A stretch of 64,000 nucleotides of DNA from DATIXJ01 sp963714795 (lineage in GTDB: Bacteria > Bacteroidota > Ignavibacteria > UBA10030 > SZUA-254). The stretch's first letter is position 1, and each line of letters opens with the position of its first letter. A program made the position numbers and the translations under genes. The notes under the pieces are model-generated. The model was not told the DNA's origin. It made no database searches and worked only from the letters and a program-made list of their open reading frames with translations. Location: contig CAVQPS010000009.1 in NCBI GenBank assembly GCA_963714795.1, positions 310,001 to 374,000 of the forward strand, in the 5' to 3' direction. This document shows, in pieces, positions 27,582 to 36,720 of the stretch.

Positions 27582-28936
27582 TGTTTTCCCTCCTGTTGTG
27601 AAAGCAAGAGAACGGTACGGTTGTTTTGAGAAAAATACTTTTTGGCAACAGACATAATATCATCCGGTGTAACACGGTCATACAACGAGTACAAACGATT
27701 GACCGATTCGGGATTGTTCGTCAATGTGATAAACCGGGCGATGTTGTTGGCGACATGATCGGCATTATCGAGGCCCATCGCAAAACGATATTTCATATGT
27801 TCCTTGATCGAAGCAAGCCGTTCGGCAGAAACCGGTTCGGTCTTTGCAGTTTCGATCGCCTGATAGATGGCATTCCGGACCGTTTCAATATTGTTGCGAT
27901 TTTTAATCCGGGCAAACACATAAAATAATCCGGGATCGCGATTTTCTTCCATCTGTCCGCGGACAGATTCCACAAGCTGTCCGTCAACGACAAGCTTACG
28001 GTAGAGGTCCGACGTTTCACCGAAGACACTCATCGAAAGAAGATTCATAGCCGCCATATCGATTTGCACATCGCTGAACGCAGGGCCATGATATGCGATG
28101 GCAAGGGTCGGGAATGTTTTGGATTTCCACGGAAGATTGATCGTTTTCTCTTCCTGTTGCGGCGGTTCGGCAGGAACATCGAGCGTATAGGAACCGTGTT
28201 TCCATTCCCCATAATATTTTTTTGCCAGTGCGATCAACTTTTCCTGATCGAAATCTCCGACCACGACGACCACGCAATTTTCCGGACGGTACCAGCGGTC
28301 AAAAAATGTCAAACTGTATTGGTATTGGTTCGGCATATTCTGAATATCTTTCAAAAATCCCATCGTCGTGTGTTTATAGGTATGCACGGTATATGCAGTG
28401 TCGCGGATCTTTTCTTCGATGGCTTGAAACGGATTCGAGGCGTTTTTATTATACTCACCGAGAATCGCGCCCGCCTCCGTTTTAAAATCTTCCTCGGAAT
28501 ATTTGAGATGCATAAAGCGGTCCGATTCCAGATCCATAATCGATTCGAGGGCATCGGAACTGGCAACGGTATGAAAAACGGTTTCGTCATCGGACGTGAA
28601 GGCATTGTTATCCGCGCCCATCAATTTCAAAACATCGTTAAATTTTGCAGCGGGATATTTTTCGGTTCCGCGGAACATCATGTGCTCGAAGAAATGTGCA
28701 AAGCCCGACTTGCCCGGCTCTGTTTCGTTCCGCGAGCCGGTCCGGACAACCGTGTAGTACGCGATAATGCCGGGGCTATCGAACGGAATGGAAACAATTT
28801 TTAATCCGTTGTCCAGCGTGACCTGATTGATGGTATACGGAAAAATTTGAGATTCCCCTGCTTCACGTTTTCCCTGTGCAAAGCCGACAACCAGCGGAAA
28901 AACGATCAGCGAGAAAACTCCGAGAAATCGTATCAT
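27578..28936 (-). CDS. Exported M16-family zinc peptidase (active subunit)
   Basis: 452 residues. ATG 28936 is chosen because GGAGG precedes it. Signal peptide FLGVFSLIVFPLVVGFAQG. The inverted zinc motif is intact in FAHFFEHMMFRG (HxxEH), with the downstream glutamate in the ETEAGAILGEYNKNA region. Subunits of this kind degrade peptides in the periplasm. Translationally coupled to the inactive partner at 26079. Confidence 0.92.
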   Translation of the reverse strand: MIRFLGVFSLIVFPLVVGFAQGKREAGESQIFPYTINQVTLDNGLKIVSIPFDSPGIIAYYTVVRTGSRNETEPGKSGFAHFFEHMMFRGTEKYPAAKFNDVLKLMGADNNAFTSDDETVFHTVASSDALESIMDLESDRFMHLKYSEEDFKTEAGAILGEYNKNASNPFQAIEEKIRDTAYTVHTYKHTTMGFLKDIQNMPNQYQYSLTFFDRWYRPENCVVVVVGDFDQEKLIALAKKYYGEWKHGSYTLDVPAEPPQQEEKTINLPWKSKTFPTLAIAYHGPAFSDVQIDMAAMNLLSMSVFGETSDLYRKLVVDGQLVESVRGQMEENRDPGLFYVFARIKNRNNIETVRNAIYQAIETAKTEPVSAERLASIKEHMKYRFAMGLDNADHVANNIARFITLTNNPESVNRLYSLYDRVTPDDIMSVAKKYFSQNNRTVLLLSQQEGKQ

Positions 28937-29047
28937 GAGTTCCTCCATGATTAATGAATCATTCGTAAAAATATACTTGAATTTTGAGTGCAGACGTGCA
29001 GAATGATAGAAACGTACAAAAAATTGCCGTAAGATGCCATAACGAAA

Positions 29048-29944
29048 TCACTCGACATCGTTGCCGGTTAATTTCCTGAGCGCTTCCCGATATAACAGCG
29101 ATGTTTGTTGAATAATTTCTTCGGGTAATTTTGGACCGGGCGGTTTCTTGTTGAAATGAATCGACAATAAATAATCCCGCACAAATTGTTTATCGAAACT
29201 ATCCTGCGGTCCGCCTTTTTTGTAATTCGATAATGACCAGAAACGCGAAGAATCCGGCGTCAGCAATTCATCGATCAGAATCAGTTCGTTGCGGAATATG
29301 CCGAATTCCATTTTCGTATCGGCCAGCAGAATTCCTTGTTCTGCGGCAATGGCGCCGGCACGTTGAAAAATTGTCAACGTCATCGTCCGGACTTTTTCCG
29401 CATACTCGTTGCCGATCATGGAAACGGCGCGATCAAAACCGATATTTTCATCATGGCCGACATCCGCTTTCGTTGCCGGCGTGAAGATCGGAACCGGTAA
29501 TTTTTCCGATTCGACAAGCCCGGCAGGAAGTCGAATGCCGCACACCGTTCCGGATTGCCGGTATTCGATCCAGCCCGAACCGGAAAGATATCCGCGCGCC
29601 ACACATTCGATAGGAAGCGGCTTAGCTTTTTTTACAACGATGCTTCGTCCGCGTAACTGTTCGGCATATTGTTGACATTCCTTCGGAAATTCTTCAACCC
29701 GCGTACTGACGATATGGTTTGGAACAATATCGTTCATACGCTCAAACCAGTAATTGGAAATTTGTGTGAGAACTTTCCCTTTATACGGAATCGGCTGGGG
29801 CATGATCACATCGAAAGCGGAAAGACGATCGGTTGCAACAATCAACAGATGCTCGCCGAGATCGTATATGTCGCGGACTTTTCCGCGTTTCAGAAACCGC
29901 AGAGCGGGAAAATTCGTTTCAAATATTGTTTCGTTCGAATGCAT
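29048..29944 (-). CDS. purC: SAICAR synthetase
   Basis: 298 residues. It condenses CAIR with aspartate in step 8 of purine synthesis. Motifs: RGKVRDIYDLGEHLLIVATDRLSAFDVIMPQPIPYKG (ATP site), PIECVARGYLSGSGW, and DELLTPDSSRFW. The longer (~300-residue) form with an N-terminal LPALRFLKRGKVRD segment is that of yeast-like and many bacterial enzymes. It starts 5 bases after the amidohydrolase reading frame ends, so the two may be cotranscribed. Confidence 0.96.
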   Translation of the reverse strand: MHSNETIFETNFPALRFLKRGKVRDIYDLGEHLLIVATDRLSAFDVIMPQPIPYKGKVLTQISNYWFERMNDIVPNHIVSTRVEEFPKECQQYAEQLRGRSIVVKKAKPLPIECVARGYLSGSGWIEYRQSGTVCGIRLPAGLVESEKLPVPIFTPATKADVGHDENIGFDRAVSMIGNEYAEKVRTMTLTIFQRAGAIAAEQGILLADTKMEFGIFRNELILIDELLTPDSSRFWSLSNYKKGGPQDSFDKQFVRDYLLSIHFNKKPPGPKLPEEIIQQTSLLYREALRKLTGNDVE

Positions 29945-29949
29945 TGGAA

Positions 29950-31252
29950 TTATTTGGTAAATTCATTTTTATAGACTTTTCCATCTTTCATCACAAATTT
30001 TACATGTTCGAGAATAGATATATCCTGCAAAGGATTACCTTGCACGGCAACAATATCGGCAAACGCACCGGCAGAAATTTCGCCGAGCTTGCCGGTCATA
30101 CCGAGCAGTTCTGCCCCAACCGTTGTTGCGGATGAAATTGCCTGCAACGGTGTCATACCGGCATCGACCATTTCCTTCATCTCGACCGCTTCATTGACTT
30201 CCCAGGCAAAGCCGCCGACATCCGTACCGAAAGCTATTTTCATCCCTGCCTGAACGCCCTTTGGCAAATGCTTTTCTCTGGCAATCGATCATTTGTTTGT
30301 AGATCGGTCGTCCTTCAGCTGCTCTTCCTTCAGCAACATATTGCGTGATAAACAATGTCGGACACCAGAAAACACCTTTTTGTTTTGCAAGGGAAATCAA
30401 TTCATCATCAAAACCATCTCCGTGCTCGATCGTATTGACACCGGCACGAATGGCATTTTCGATTCCATCACGTCCCATTGCATGTGCCGCAACATTGCGA
30501 TGAAGTTTATGTGCCTCGTCGCAAATAGCTTTCATCTCGTCGAAAGAAAAAGTCAAAATACTGTGCAGTTGTCCATCGGATGCAAAATAATAATTTCGAT
30601 CGGCATAGACTTTAATAAGATCGGCGCCATTTTCAACTTCTTCACGGACAGCTTTACGGCATTCATCGACACCATCGACGATTTGAAGTCCCTTCGGCAT
30701 GTGCAATTCCCAGGAATATCCCGTCAAGGCATACGCTCCGGTAACATCCAGCGCCCGTGTTGCCACAAACATGCGCGGACCTTCGATGATACCGTTGGTG
30801 ATTGCTTTCTTGATATCCACATCGGCATACATTGCGCCTTCGGTTCCGACATCCCGGATCGTCGTAAATCCGTTATGAAGCGCTGCCTGTGCAGAAACTG
30901 CTCCGCGAATAGTACGGTAGGGAATAGATTCCTTCAATAACTGCTCATCATAATCCTGAGAAGTAATATCTCCCTGAAGTAAAACATGCGTATGGCAATC
31001 GATCAGTCCCGGAAGAACCGTTGCGGCGGAAAGATCGATGACATCGGCATCACGCGGAATTTGGACCGACGTTCCGACACTGATGATCGTATTATTTCCT
31101 ATCAAAATAACTGCATGTTCCTGAACGTGATCTGTTTTTCCGTCGATCAGTTTTCCGCATTTAATGGCAACATATTTTGTAAACGATTCCTGGGCAAGAG
31201 ATGGCAGGATGAAACACCGTAACAGAACGACAACGGCAAGAATTTTTCTCAT
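29950..31252 (-). pseudogene. Exported amidohydrolase (M38-like), single-base frameshift
   Basis: The 5' part (from ATG 31252) has a signal peptide (KILAVVVLLRCFILPSLAQ), the metal motif LIDCHTHVLLQ, NGFTTIRDVG, ADLIKVYADRNYYFA (lysine ligand region), HRNVAAHAMG and GVNTIEHGDGFDD, ending in frame at 30191. The rest (GMKIAFGTDVGGFAWEVNEA, the catalytic aspartate, through GAFADIVAVQGNPLQDI) continues in another frame to 29950. One extra base, most simply one G of the GGG run at 30257-30259, splits the gene. The joined product, about 430 residues, resembles secreted imidazolonepropionase-like/Xaa-Pro-type amidohydrolases. All active-site residues are present, so an assembly error is quite possible. 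Confidence 0.8.
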
Positions 31253-31318
31253 GGAAATAATTCCTTATGATTACAGAATAGTGGCAGCCAAAGAATATAG
31301 GAAGTATTCCGATTTCTG

Positions 31319-31924
31319 TCAATCCGTAAAAGAGCATTTTTTGTGAACTGCAATCTGCAAGAGTTTCACGTATATATCGCGTGAAACATCGATGACGCCA
31401 AACCGGGAAAGATGCGGTGTGGAAAACTGCGTATCGAGTAATTCGAAATGGCGTTCTTTCAAACGATTGACGAGATGAACCAGTGCAATTTTCGACGAAT
31501 CACGAACGCGGCTGAACATCGATTCACCGAAGAATGCCGCTCCCAGAGCAACGCCATATAATCCCCCGGCAAGTGTTTCACCGATCCACGCCTCGACGCT
31601 GTGGCCATAACCGAGCCGGTGAAGAGCAATGTAACTTTGAATGATTTCTTCCGAAATCCACGTCTCTCCGCGTCCGGAACAGGCACGAATGACCTCTTCA
31701 AATGAAGTATTGTAGCGGATCTCGAACAGATTTTTCCGAAGGGTTTGATGCAGACTCCGGGAAATTTTGAATGAATCCAACGGCAAAATTCCTCTTGGAT
31801 CCGGAGAAAACCATCTGATCTCTCCGTTCTTCGGTTCTGCCATCGGAAAAAAACCCGATGCGTAGCCGGCAAGCAATAATTCCGGTTTGATGTGTGATAA
31901 CGAAGGAGCTGAATCTGTTGTCAT
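31319..31924 (-). CDS. aat: Leucyl/phenylalanyl-tRNA-protein transferase
   Basis: 201 residues from ATG 31924; a TTG at 31960 overlapping the pfkA stop is an alternative. It adds Leu or Phe to N-terminal Arg/Lys of proteins, marking them for ClpS/ClpAP (N-degron pathway). Motifs: LLAGYASGFFPMAEP, IRWFSPDPRGILPL, GYGHSVEAWIGETLAGGLYGVALGAAFFGESMFSR (split here: GGLYG and GESMFS), and ELLDTQFSTPHLSRFG. Complete, and downstream of pfkA. Confidence 0.95.
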   Translation of the reverse strand: MTTDSAPSLSHIKPELLLAGYASGFFPMAEPKNGEIRWFSPDPRGILPLDSFKISRSLHQTLRKNLFEIRYNTSFEEVIRACSGRGETWISEEIIQSYIALHRLGYGHSVEAWIGETLAGGLYGVALGAAFFGESMFSRVRDSSKIALVHLVNRLKERHFELLDTQFSTPHLSRFGVIDVSRDIYVKLLQIAVHKKCSFTD

Positions 31925-31956
31925 CACCGAAATGAGGAAAAAATGAGAATACGGGA

Positions 31957-33051
31957 TCAATCTCCAAAACTAACACCGACCGCCCGTGCCGCAAGAACAA
32001 GCTCGGAATCGGGCGGAACGAGTCGTTGCCGGCGTATCGCATCTTCGAGACGAACGGTTACGACATCACGGCCGCGCAAACTTACCATCGTTCCGAATTC
32101 ACCTTTCAATGCCGTCTGAAGCGCCACGGTGCCGAATCTGGTTCCAAGGATTCTGTCGAACGAGGTCGGGCTTCCGCCGCGCTGGACATGACCAAGAACG
32201 GTCACACGCGTTTCAAGTTCTGTTTCTTCTTCAATGCGCTGTGCGACAAGCGCCGCGATGCCGCCGAGGCGAACCGGATCGGTCCGTTTGATATCTTTTT
32301 CCTGGACAACAATTTCACCGTCCAGCGGTTTGGCACCTTCCGACACACAAATGATGCTGAAGCGTGCGCCTTTACTGCGCTTCCAGACAAAATCAAAAAC
32401 GGCGTCCCACTTGAAAGGAATTTCAGGAATCAGGATCATATCCGCTCCGCCGGCAAGTCCGGCACCGAGAGCAATCCAACCGGCATACCGTCCCATCACT
32501 TCGACGACGATGACGCGATGGTGTGCCGAAGCGGTTGTCTGCAAGCGGTCAATCGCTTCCGTTGCAACCGCAAGAGCAGAATCATATCCGAAGGTGATAT
32601 CGGTTGCCTCGAGATCGTTATCGATCGTTTTGGGAACGCCGATAATTTTCATTCCCATGTGAGAAAGCTTGTATGCGATATTCATTGTGCCATCGCCGCC
32701 GATAGCAATGAGCGCGTCGAGACCCCATTCCCGGTAATGATCTTTTACAAGATCGGAACAATCCACGATGACCACACCGTTTGGACCCTGGCGCGGGAAA
32801 TGAAACGGATCGCCTTTGTTGGATGTGCCGAGAATTGTTCCGCCAAGATTAATAATCCCGCTGACATCGCGTATGGTCAGTTCGCGCATATGCCCTTCGA
32901 CAAACCCTTCAAACCCGTCAAGAATCCCGATAACTTTAGCATTCACGAGTGAAATTGCGGGTTTGGCAACACTGCGGATAACCGCATTTAAACCGGGGCA
33001 ATCCCCGCCGCCGGTAAGAATTCCAATTCGATTCAGAGTAGTATTCGCCAT
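31957..33051 (-). CDS. pfkA: 6-phosphofructokinase, ATP-type, group III
   Basis: 364 residues. It phosphorylates fructose-6-phosphate in glycolysis. Motifs: GGDCPGLNAVIRS (ATP binding), AIGGDGTMNIA, VPKTIDNDLEATDITFGYDSA, VVEVMGRYAGWIALGAG and LGHVQRGGSPTSFDR. The glycine in GGDGT marks an ATP enzyme (PPi enzymes have GGDD). The lysine in PKTIDND, however, is the PPi-like residue, a combination typical of group III PFKs, which generally lack the bacterial allosteric control. This reading rests on known family signatures. Followed by aat with overlapping codons. Confidence 0.93.
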   Translation of the reverse strand: MANTTLNRIGILTGGGDCPGLNAVIRSVAKPAISLVNAKVIGILDGFEGFVEGHMRELTIRDVSGIINLGGTILGTSNKGDPFHFPRQGPNGVVIVDCSDLVKDHYREWGLDALIAIGGDGTMNIAYKLSHMGMKIIGVPKTIDNDLEATDITFGYDSALAVATEAIDRLQTTASAHHRVIVVEVMGRYAGWIALGAGLAGGADMILIPEIPFKWDAVFDFVWKRSKGARFSIICVSEGAKPLDGEIVVQEKDIKRTDPVRLGGIAALVAQRIEEETELETRVTVLGHVQRGGSPTSFDRILGTRFGTVALQTALKGEFGTMVSLRGRDVVTVRLEDAIRRQRLVPPDSELVLAARAVGVSFGD

Positions 33052-33099
33052 GTTACTTTTCTAGAGTGAGTAATGAAAATTGATTTCACGATAACCACG

Positions 33100-33423
33100 T
33101 CATTCCGCAGTCATTTTTTTACAGAGATCGCATTCACAAATTTCGCGGAGATAACTGTACGTATAAATTCCTGTGGCATGTCCATCGCCCCATCGGAATT
33201 GAAGTGCATAATTTCCGACTTTCTCAATAGCTTTTAATTCGTTCTTGCCGGGAATAAGAACAGGCAACAATACCGACTTTTCCCGATCTTCGGTTTCCAT
33301 TTTGCATCCCGCACACGGGCAATACTGACGCAACACCTGCAAAGAATGTTTCCCTTTATGCCCGTCATCCCAGTCCAAGATGAGTTCGGTCGAAGAAATC
33401 TGTTTGATGGCAGTTGGTATCAT
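33100..33423 (-). CDS. DUF971-domain protein
   Basis: A 107-residue protein of the DUF971 family (N-terminal domain of gamma-butyrobetaine hydroxylase). It has the LILDWDDGHKGKHSLQVLRQYCPCAGC start, a central YALQFRWGDGHATGIYTYSYLREIC strand-helix, and CxxC pairs (CPCAGC, CECDLC) that suggest zinc or Fe-S binding. Stand-alone DUF971 proteins are often found near Fe-S cluster assembly or Mrp genes, but no such gene is here. Function unknown. Confidence 0.88.
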   Translation of the reverse strand: MIPTAIKQISSTELILDWDDGHKGKHSLQVLRQYCPCAGCKMETEDREKSVLLPVLIPGKNELKAIEKVGNYALQFRWGDGHATGIYTYSYLREICECDLCKKMTAE

Positions 33424-33448
33424 ACACTATTCCGTTTTGAATACAACA

Positions 33449-33640
33449 TTAATCCCGGAACCGTTCCGGAACATATCGAACATATATTTCCGAGAGACGC
33501 CGGCGGGTGATTTCGTCAAGCTCTTCGTCGTCGCGGTCCCGTTTGCGCATCATTTCAAATTCATCAAGATCGCGACCTCTCATAAGATGAGAATAGTCCC
33601 GCAATGTTTCGATAATTTTATGCTGCTCAACTCTCGTCAT
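33449..33640 (-). CDS. Small charged hypothetical protein
   Basis: 63 residues from ATG 33640; an upstream in-frame start at 33679 would run into the neighbouring gene. It is highly charged and helical (LMRGRDLDEFEMMRKRDRDDEELDEITRRRLSEIYVRY), with no family I recognise. A perfect TATAAT on the minus strand (33648-33653) lies 7 bases before the ATG. The ATG overlaps the 3' end of the membrane gene at 33627 by 14 bases. Likely a real gene because of position and composition, but not proven. Confidence 0.5.
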   Translation of the reverse strand: MTRVEQHKIIETLRDYSHLMRGRDLDEFEMMRKRDRDDEELDEITRRRLSEIYVRYVPERFRD

Positions 33641-34097
33641 GTGAAAAATTATATTTTTTTTGAAATTTTGTTTCCGCAAAAAACATGATTATTTGAAAAA
33701 TTGTTCCGCACACACCGCCAAACAGGAAAAACGGCTTTACCGGAACATCATAGACGATTAACAAACCGAATTTTTTCGCGACGATCAGCCCCAGCGTATA
33801 CCCGAGAGCTCCGGCAAAATACCAAAACGGTAATTGTGTCGCCAGGTCAAACCCGCGAAACGGATTTTTTGTCATCGGCATCACGGTGGCGCGCCAGACT
33901 CTTTCTGAACCCCAGAAACATAACGCAACAAAACATCCAACAACCACATAGCCGGAAACATGGCCGGTCCATGGAACATTACCATACACGATATTCGAAG
34001 CAATCAAAAGAACGGCAATGACGCATGTCGAAAAAATTATCCGCGTGATTGCAAACAGGTGTGAATGCGTGCGATACCGGAGAGTTGTTGATGACAT
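33627..34097 (-). CDS. Four-helix membrane protein, unknown
   Basis: 156 residues from ATG 34097; a TTG at 34121 is possible. Four hydrophobic segments are visible (IIFSTCVIAVLLIASNIVYG, GYVVVGCFVALCFWGSERVW, LPFWYFAGALGYTLGLIVA, FFLFGGVCGTIFQIIMFFAE). The tail FQKKYNFSHDES is soluble. No motif points to a function. It follows the cyclase-like gene closely and may be its operon partner. Confidence 0.65.
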   Translation of the reverse strand: MSSTTLRYRTHSHLFAITRIIFSTCVIAVLLIASNIVYGNVPWTGHVSGYVVVGCFVALCFWGSERVWRATVMPMTKNPFRGFDLATQLPFWYFAGALGYTLGLIVAKKFGLLIVYDVPVKPFFLFGGVCGTIFQIIMFFAETKFQKKYNFSHDES

Positions 34098-34124
34098 GCG
34101 ATCACTTTCTCTCGTTTGCAATCG

Positions 34125-34847
34125 TTAGGCTCTTCCGTCGACATTCCACAACGCGTTTTTCACATACGGCCAGACCACATACCGGAAGCCGAACACATCA
34201 TCTTCGTGGAGTCCGGTAAATTTGCTTGCCATGGCAACCGCTTTATTGTGCGGTTTCATCAATTCCAGACGCAGGATATGATTTTGCTGGCGCAAAACGC
34301 GGTCGGGATTTTGATCGGCAATCTTTACACCGCGGCTATCGAGAACAGTGCCGTAGGGACCGGCAAGCTTTTGCAGTCTGGAGCCGCAGTTCATAGGATA
34401 TCCGACAAAATCGGATTCGTTCAATTCCGGAATAAACGTATCGGGATCGATGCGAACAACTTCACCGCAGGAAATTCCGATACCGAAGCCGAGCGGCGAG
34501 GGGAACGACATGTGATTGGCAATATACCAGTACCGTTTATGGATTTCAAATGCTGCCGCCATCGCCCAGTGCAACGCTTCGGCAAACGATCCGTGGTCGT
34601 TCACTTCCCAAATCAATACGAAACCGTCGCCGAGAAATTTATGGAATGTGTGTTTGTAAAAAAATGCAAGCTGAATGACCCGATCATACACTACTTCGAT
34701 GACGCGGGTGATATTGTTTGCAGGAGAAGTCAGCGACCATTCGGCAAAATTGCGAAGGTCGGCATACACGGCGACGACATCGAGCTTTTCTCCCCGGATC
34801 AGCGACGACTTGTCGACAACCGTCAATGAATGATTTTTCAAATACAT
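34125..34847 (-). CDS. Stand-alone class III nucleotide cyclase homology domain
   Basis: 240 residues made almost entirely of one adenylate/guanylate cyclase domain, with no membrane or sensor part. Visible elements: VYADLRNFAEWS (first metal aspartate), HKFLGDGFVLIWE (second metal aspartate, LGDG turn), LGFGIGISCGEVVR, and YPMNCGSRLQKLAG, corresponding to the G-x-x-VNxAxRL helix whose N and R stabilise the transition state. So metal and transition-state residues look present although the fold is divergent. It could make cAMP or cGMP, or be a binding pseudo-cyclase. A CRP-type operator at 18024 shows that such signalling is plausible in this genome. Confidence 0.75.
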   Translation of the reverse strand: MYLKNHSLTVVDKSSLIRGEKLDVVAVYADLRNFAEWSLTSPANNITRVIEVVYDRVIQLAFFYKHTFHKFLGDGFVLIWEVNDHGSFAEALHWAMAAAFEIHKRYWYIANHMSFPSPLGFGIGISCGEVVRIDPDTFIPELNESDFVGYPMNCGSRLQKLAGPYGTVLDSRGVKIADQNPDRVLRQQNHILRLELMKPHNKAVAMASKFTGLHEDDVFGFRYVVWPYVKNALWNVDGRA

Positions 34848-34871
34848 GTTCTGGTCTTACCGTTCCCTTCT

Positions 34872-35492
34872 TTACATTTCTAAAAGTTGTTTCACCACGC
34901 CGGCTCCTTCGCGAACCACAACCGGCCGATCATCCGTCAGATCGATGATCGTAGATAGTTCAAGCAGACTGTTTCCTCCATCAAGAATAAGATCAACTCT
35001 CTTGCCGTAATATTCTTCTATGATTTCAGGGTCGTTAATAATTTCTTCTGTGTTATCGGTAACGCTGGCACTTAATACCGGATGCCCGAGTTCTTTTATC
35101 AACGCATGGCAGACCACGTTATCCGGAACGCGGATTCCGACGGTCTTTCGTTTTGAAATCAAACTTTTAGGCAAATGTTTTAAACGGCTCGCCGGCAGAA
35201 TAAATGTAAACGGTCCGGGAATCAATTGCTTCATCAAACGAAATGCGGTATTGGAAACTTTCGCGTACTCGCTGATATGACTGAGATCCGAACAAATAAA
35301 ACTGAACGGTTTGCTCTGACGCTGTCGTTTAATCTCATAAATCCGCTCGATCGCATGCGTGTCGAAAACGCTGCAGCCGATGCCGTACACCGTATCGGTC
35401 GGATAAATGATCACCCCGCCCTGTTTCAACGATTCGACGGCCCACGCAATATACCGTTGTTGAGGATTGACCGGATGAATTTTCAAAACCAT
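34872..35492 (-). CDS. YrdC/Sua5/YciO-family protein (threonylcarbamoyl-AMP synthase-like)
   Basis: 206 residues. It carries the YrdC nucleotide-binding fold: GGVIIYPTDTVYGIGCSV, KRQRQSKPFSFICSDLSHISEYAKV (KxR and SKP/S elements), PGPFTFILPAS, and TVGIRVPDN. TsaC/Sua5 enzymes make L-threonylcarbamoyl-AMP for tRNA t6A37. The KRQR..KPFSFICSDLS phrase is closest to the YciO branch, whose role is less certain, so I do not give a symbol. It lacks the extra C-terminal Sua5 domain. Confidence 0.85.
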   Translation of the reverse strand: MVLKIHPVNPQQRYIAWAVESLKQGGVIIYPTDTVYGIGCSVFDTHAIERIYEIKRQRQSKPFSFICSDLSHISEYAKVSNTAFRLMKQLIPGPFTFILPASRLKHLPKSLISKRKTVGIRVPDNVVCHALIKELGHPVLSASVTDNTEEIINDPEIIEEYYGKRVDLILDGGNSLLELSTIIDLTDDRPVVVREGAGVVKQLLEM

Positions 35493-35544
35493 AAACGATG
35501 ACAGCTTCTATTCTGAATCGGTTTCATTCGACAAACAATTTTTC

Positions 35545-36624
35545 CTATGCAACATGTTGTTCGGTGAGTAACGGGGATTGCGGACCGGGAAGAGAATGTT
35601 CGGCCACACCCTCAAGTTTTCCCTCGAACGTCGAAAGACGTTTATCCGCTTCATCATATTTTTTACGGGCATTGTCAAGATGAGTGCCGAGGACATCAAA
35701 CACCTCACGGACGCGGCCCATATCACCCTGCAGCCGGGAAAGGGTATCGACGATTTCCTGTGCCCGCCGTTCGATGACAAGTCCGCGCAGCCCTAACGCA
35801 ATCACCTGCAAATATGCGTAGAAACTATTCGGTGAAACGGGAACGACTTTCCGGTCGAGTGCATACTGATAAATCGCCGCATCATTCGTTCCATAGTCTT
35901 TAATGACAACTTCATAATAGATATTTTCCGCGGGAATATACATTAACGCGAACGGATACGTTCCTTCGTCGGGAAGAATATACTTTGAGGCAATCGCATC
36001 GATATGTTTCTTGACATCGGTTGTAAATGCTTTCTGAAAACTCTTTTTCTCGGAATCGCTTTGAGCGGAAAGAATTTTTCGGAAATTTTCCAGGGGGAAT
36101 TTAGAATCCACCGGCACCATGCGATCGGAGGTGCGGATGATTGCGTCCACGATATGACCGTTCCGGAAACGGTATTGCATCGAAAAATGGTCTGCGGGAA
36201 GAACCTGCTTCAACAGATCTTCGAGAAGGAATTCTCCCAATCCCCCGCGCAACTTTGGAGCACTGAGCAGTTCTTCCAGTTTCGACATGCTTTGTCCCAA
36301 CTCCTTCATTTCCTGCGTCGCCCGGTTCAGTTCGCCTAAATTTCGCTGAACATCTCCGATGACCCGCGCCGCAGAATCGAGCCGGTTGCCGACGGTACTC
36401 GTCTGGGCTTGAATCTGCTGTGTCACGCTCGTCAGTTGGTTTCCCACCTGATCGGTAATGCTTTGTAAACTGGTCCGCATATCGGACCGCAACGATTCGA
36501 TATGTTGTTGCATCATCATCATCGATTGAGTATCGGCAGACGATGTTGAACGCGCCTGCTGTTTCATGAGTATGAAAACCGCCGCCGAGAGAATGACCAG
36601 AATGACGATGAGAAGAATTTCCAT
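35545..36624 (-). CDS. rmuC: RmuC-family DNA recombination protein
   Basis: 359 residues. An N-terminal membrane anchor (ILLIVILVILSAAVFILM) is followed by a coiled coil (about 25-120: SLRSDMRTSLQSITDQVGNQL and so on). The conserved RmuC core follows (LSAPKLRGGLGEFLLEDLLKQVLP, VPVDSKFPLENFRK, FALMYIPAENIYYEVV, VVPVSPNSFYAYLQVIALG), predicted to be a PD-(D/E)xK-like nuclease. RmuC limits recombination at inverted repeats in E. coli; the biochemistry is unsettled. Complete. Confidence 0.94.
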   Translation of the reverse strand: MEILLIVILVILSAAVFILMKQQARSTSSADTQSMMMMQQHIESLRSDMRTSLQSITDQVGNQLTSVTQQIQAQTSTVGNRLDSAARVIGDVQRNLGELNRATQEMKELGQSMSKLEELLSAPKLRGGLGEFLLEDLLKQVLPADHFSMQYRFRNGHIVDAIIRTSDRMVPVDSKFPLENFRKILSAQSDSEKKSFQKAFTTDVKKHIDAIASKYILPDEGTYPFALMYIPAENIYYEVVIKDYGTNDAAIYQYALDRKVVPVSPNSFYAYLQVIALGLRGLVIERRAQEIVDTLSRLQGDMGRVREVFDVLGTHLDNARKKYDEADKRLSTFEGKLEGVAEHSLPGPQSPLLTEQHVA

Positions 36625-36720
36625 CGATGTTCGCCTGTTATGAGCGTTAAATTTTTCCGAGAGCTATACTAACGAAAATCGGGGAAATACACAAGTTTAC
36701 CCGTCGCGCCGTTTCCGTAC

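Noticed and set aside
32026..32952. 308-codon + strand frame opposite pfkA
   Set aside because: It is a mirror of pfkA codon usage; no domain, no ribosome-binding site, and pfkA is complete.
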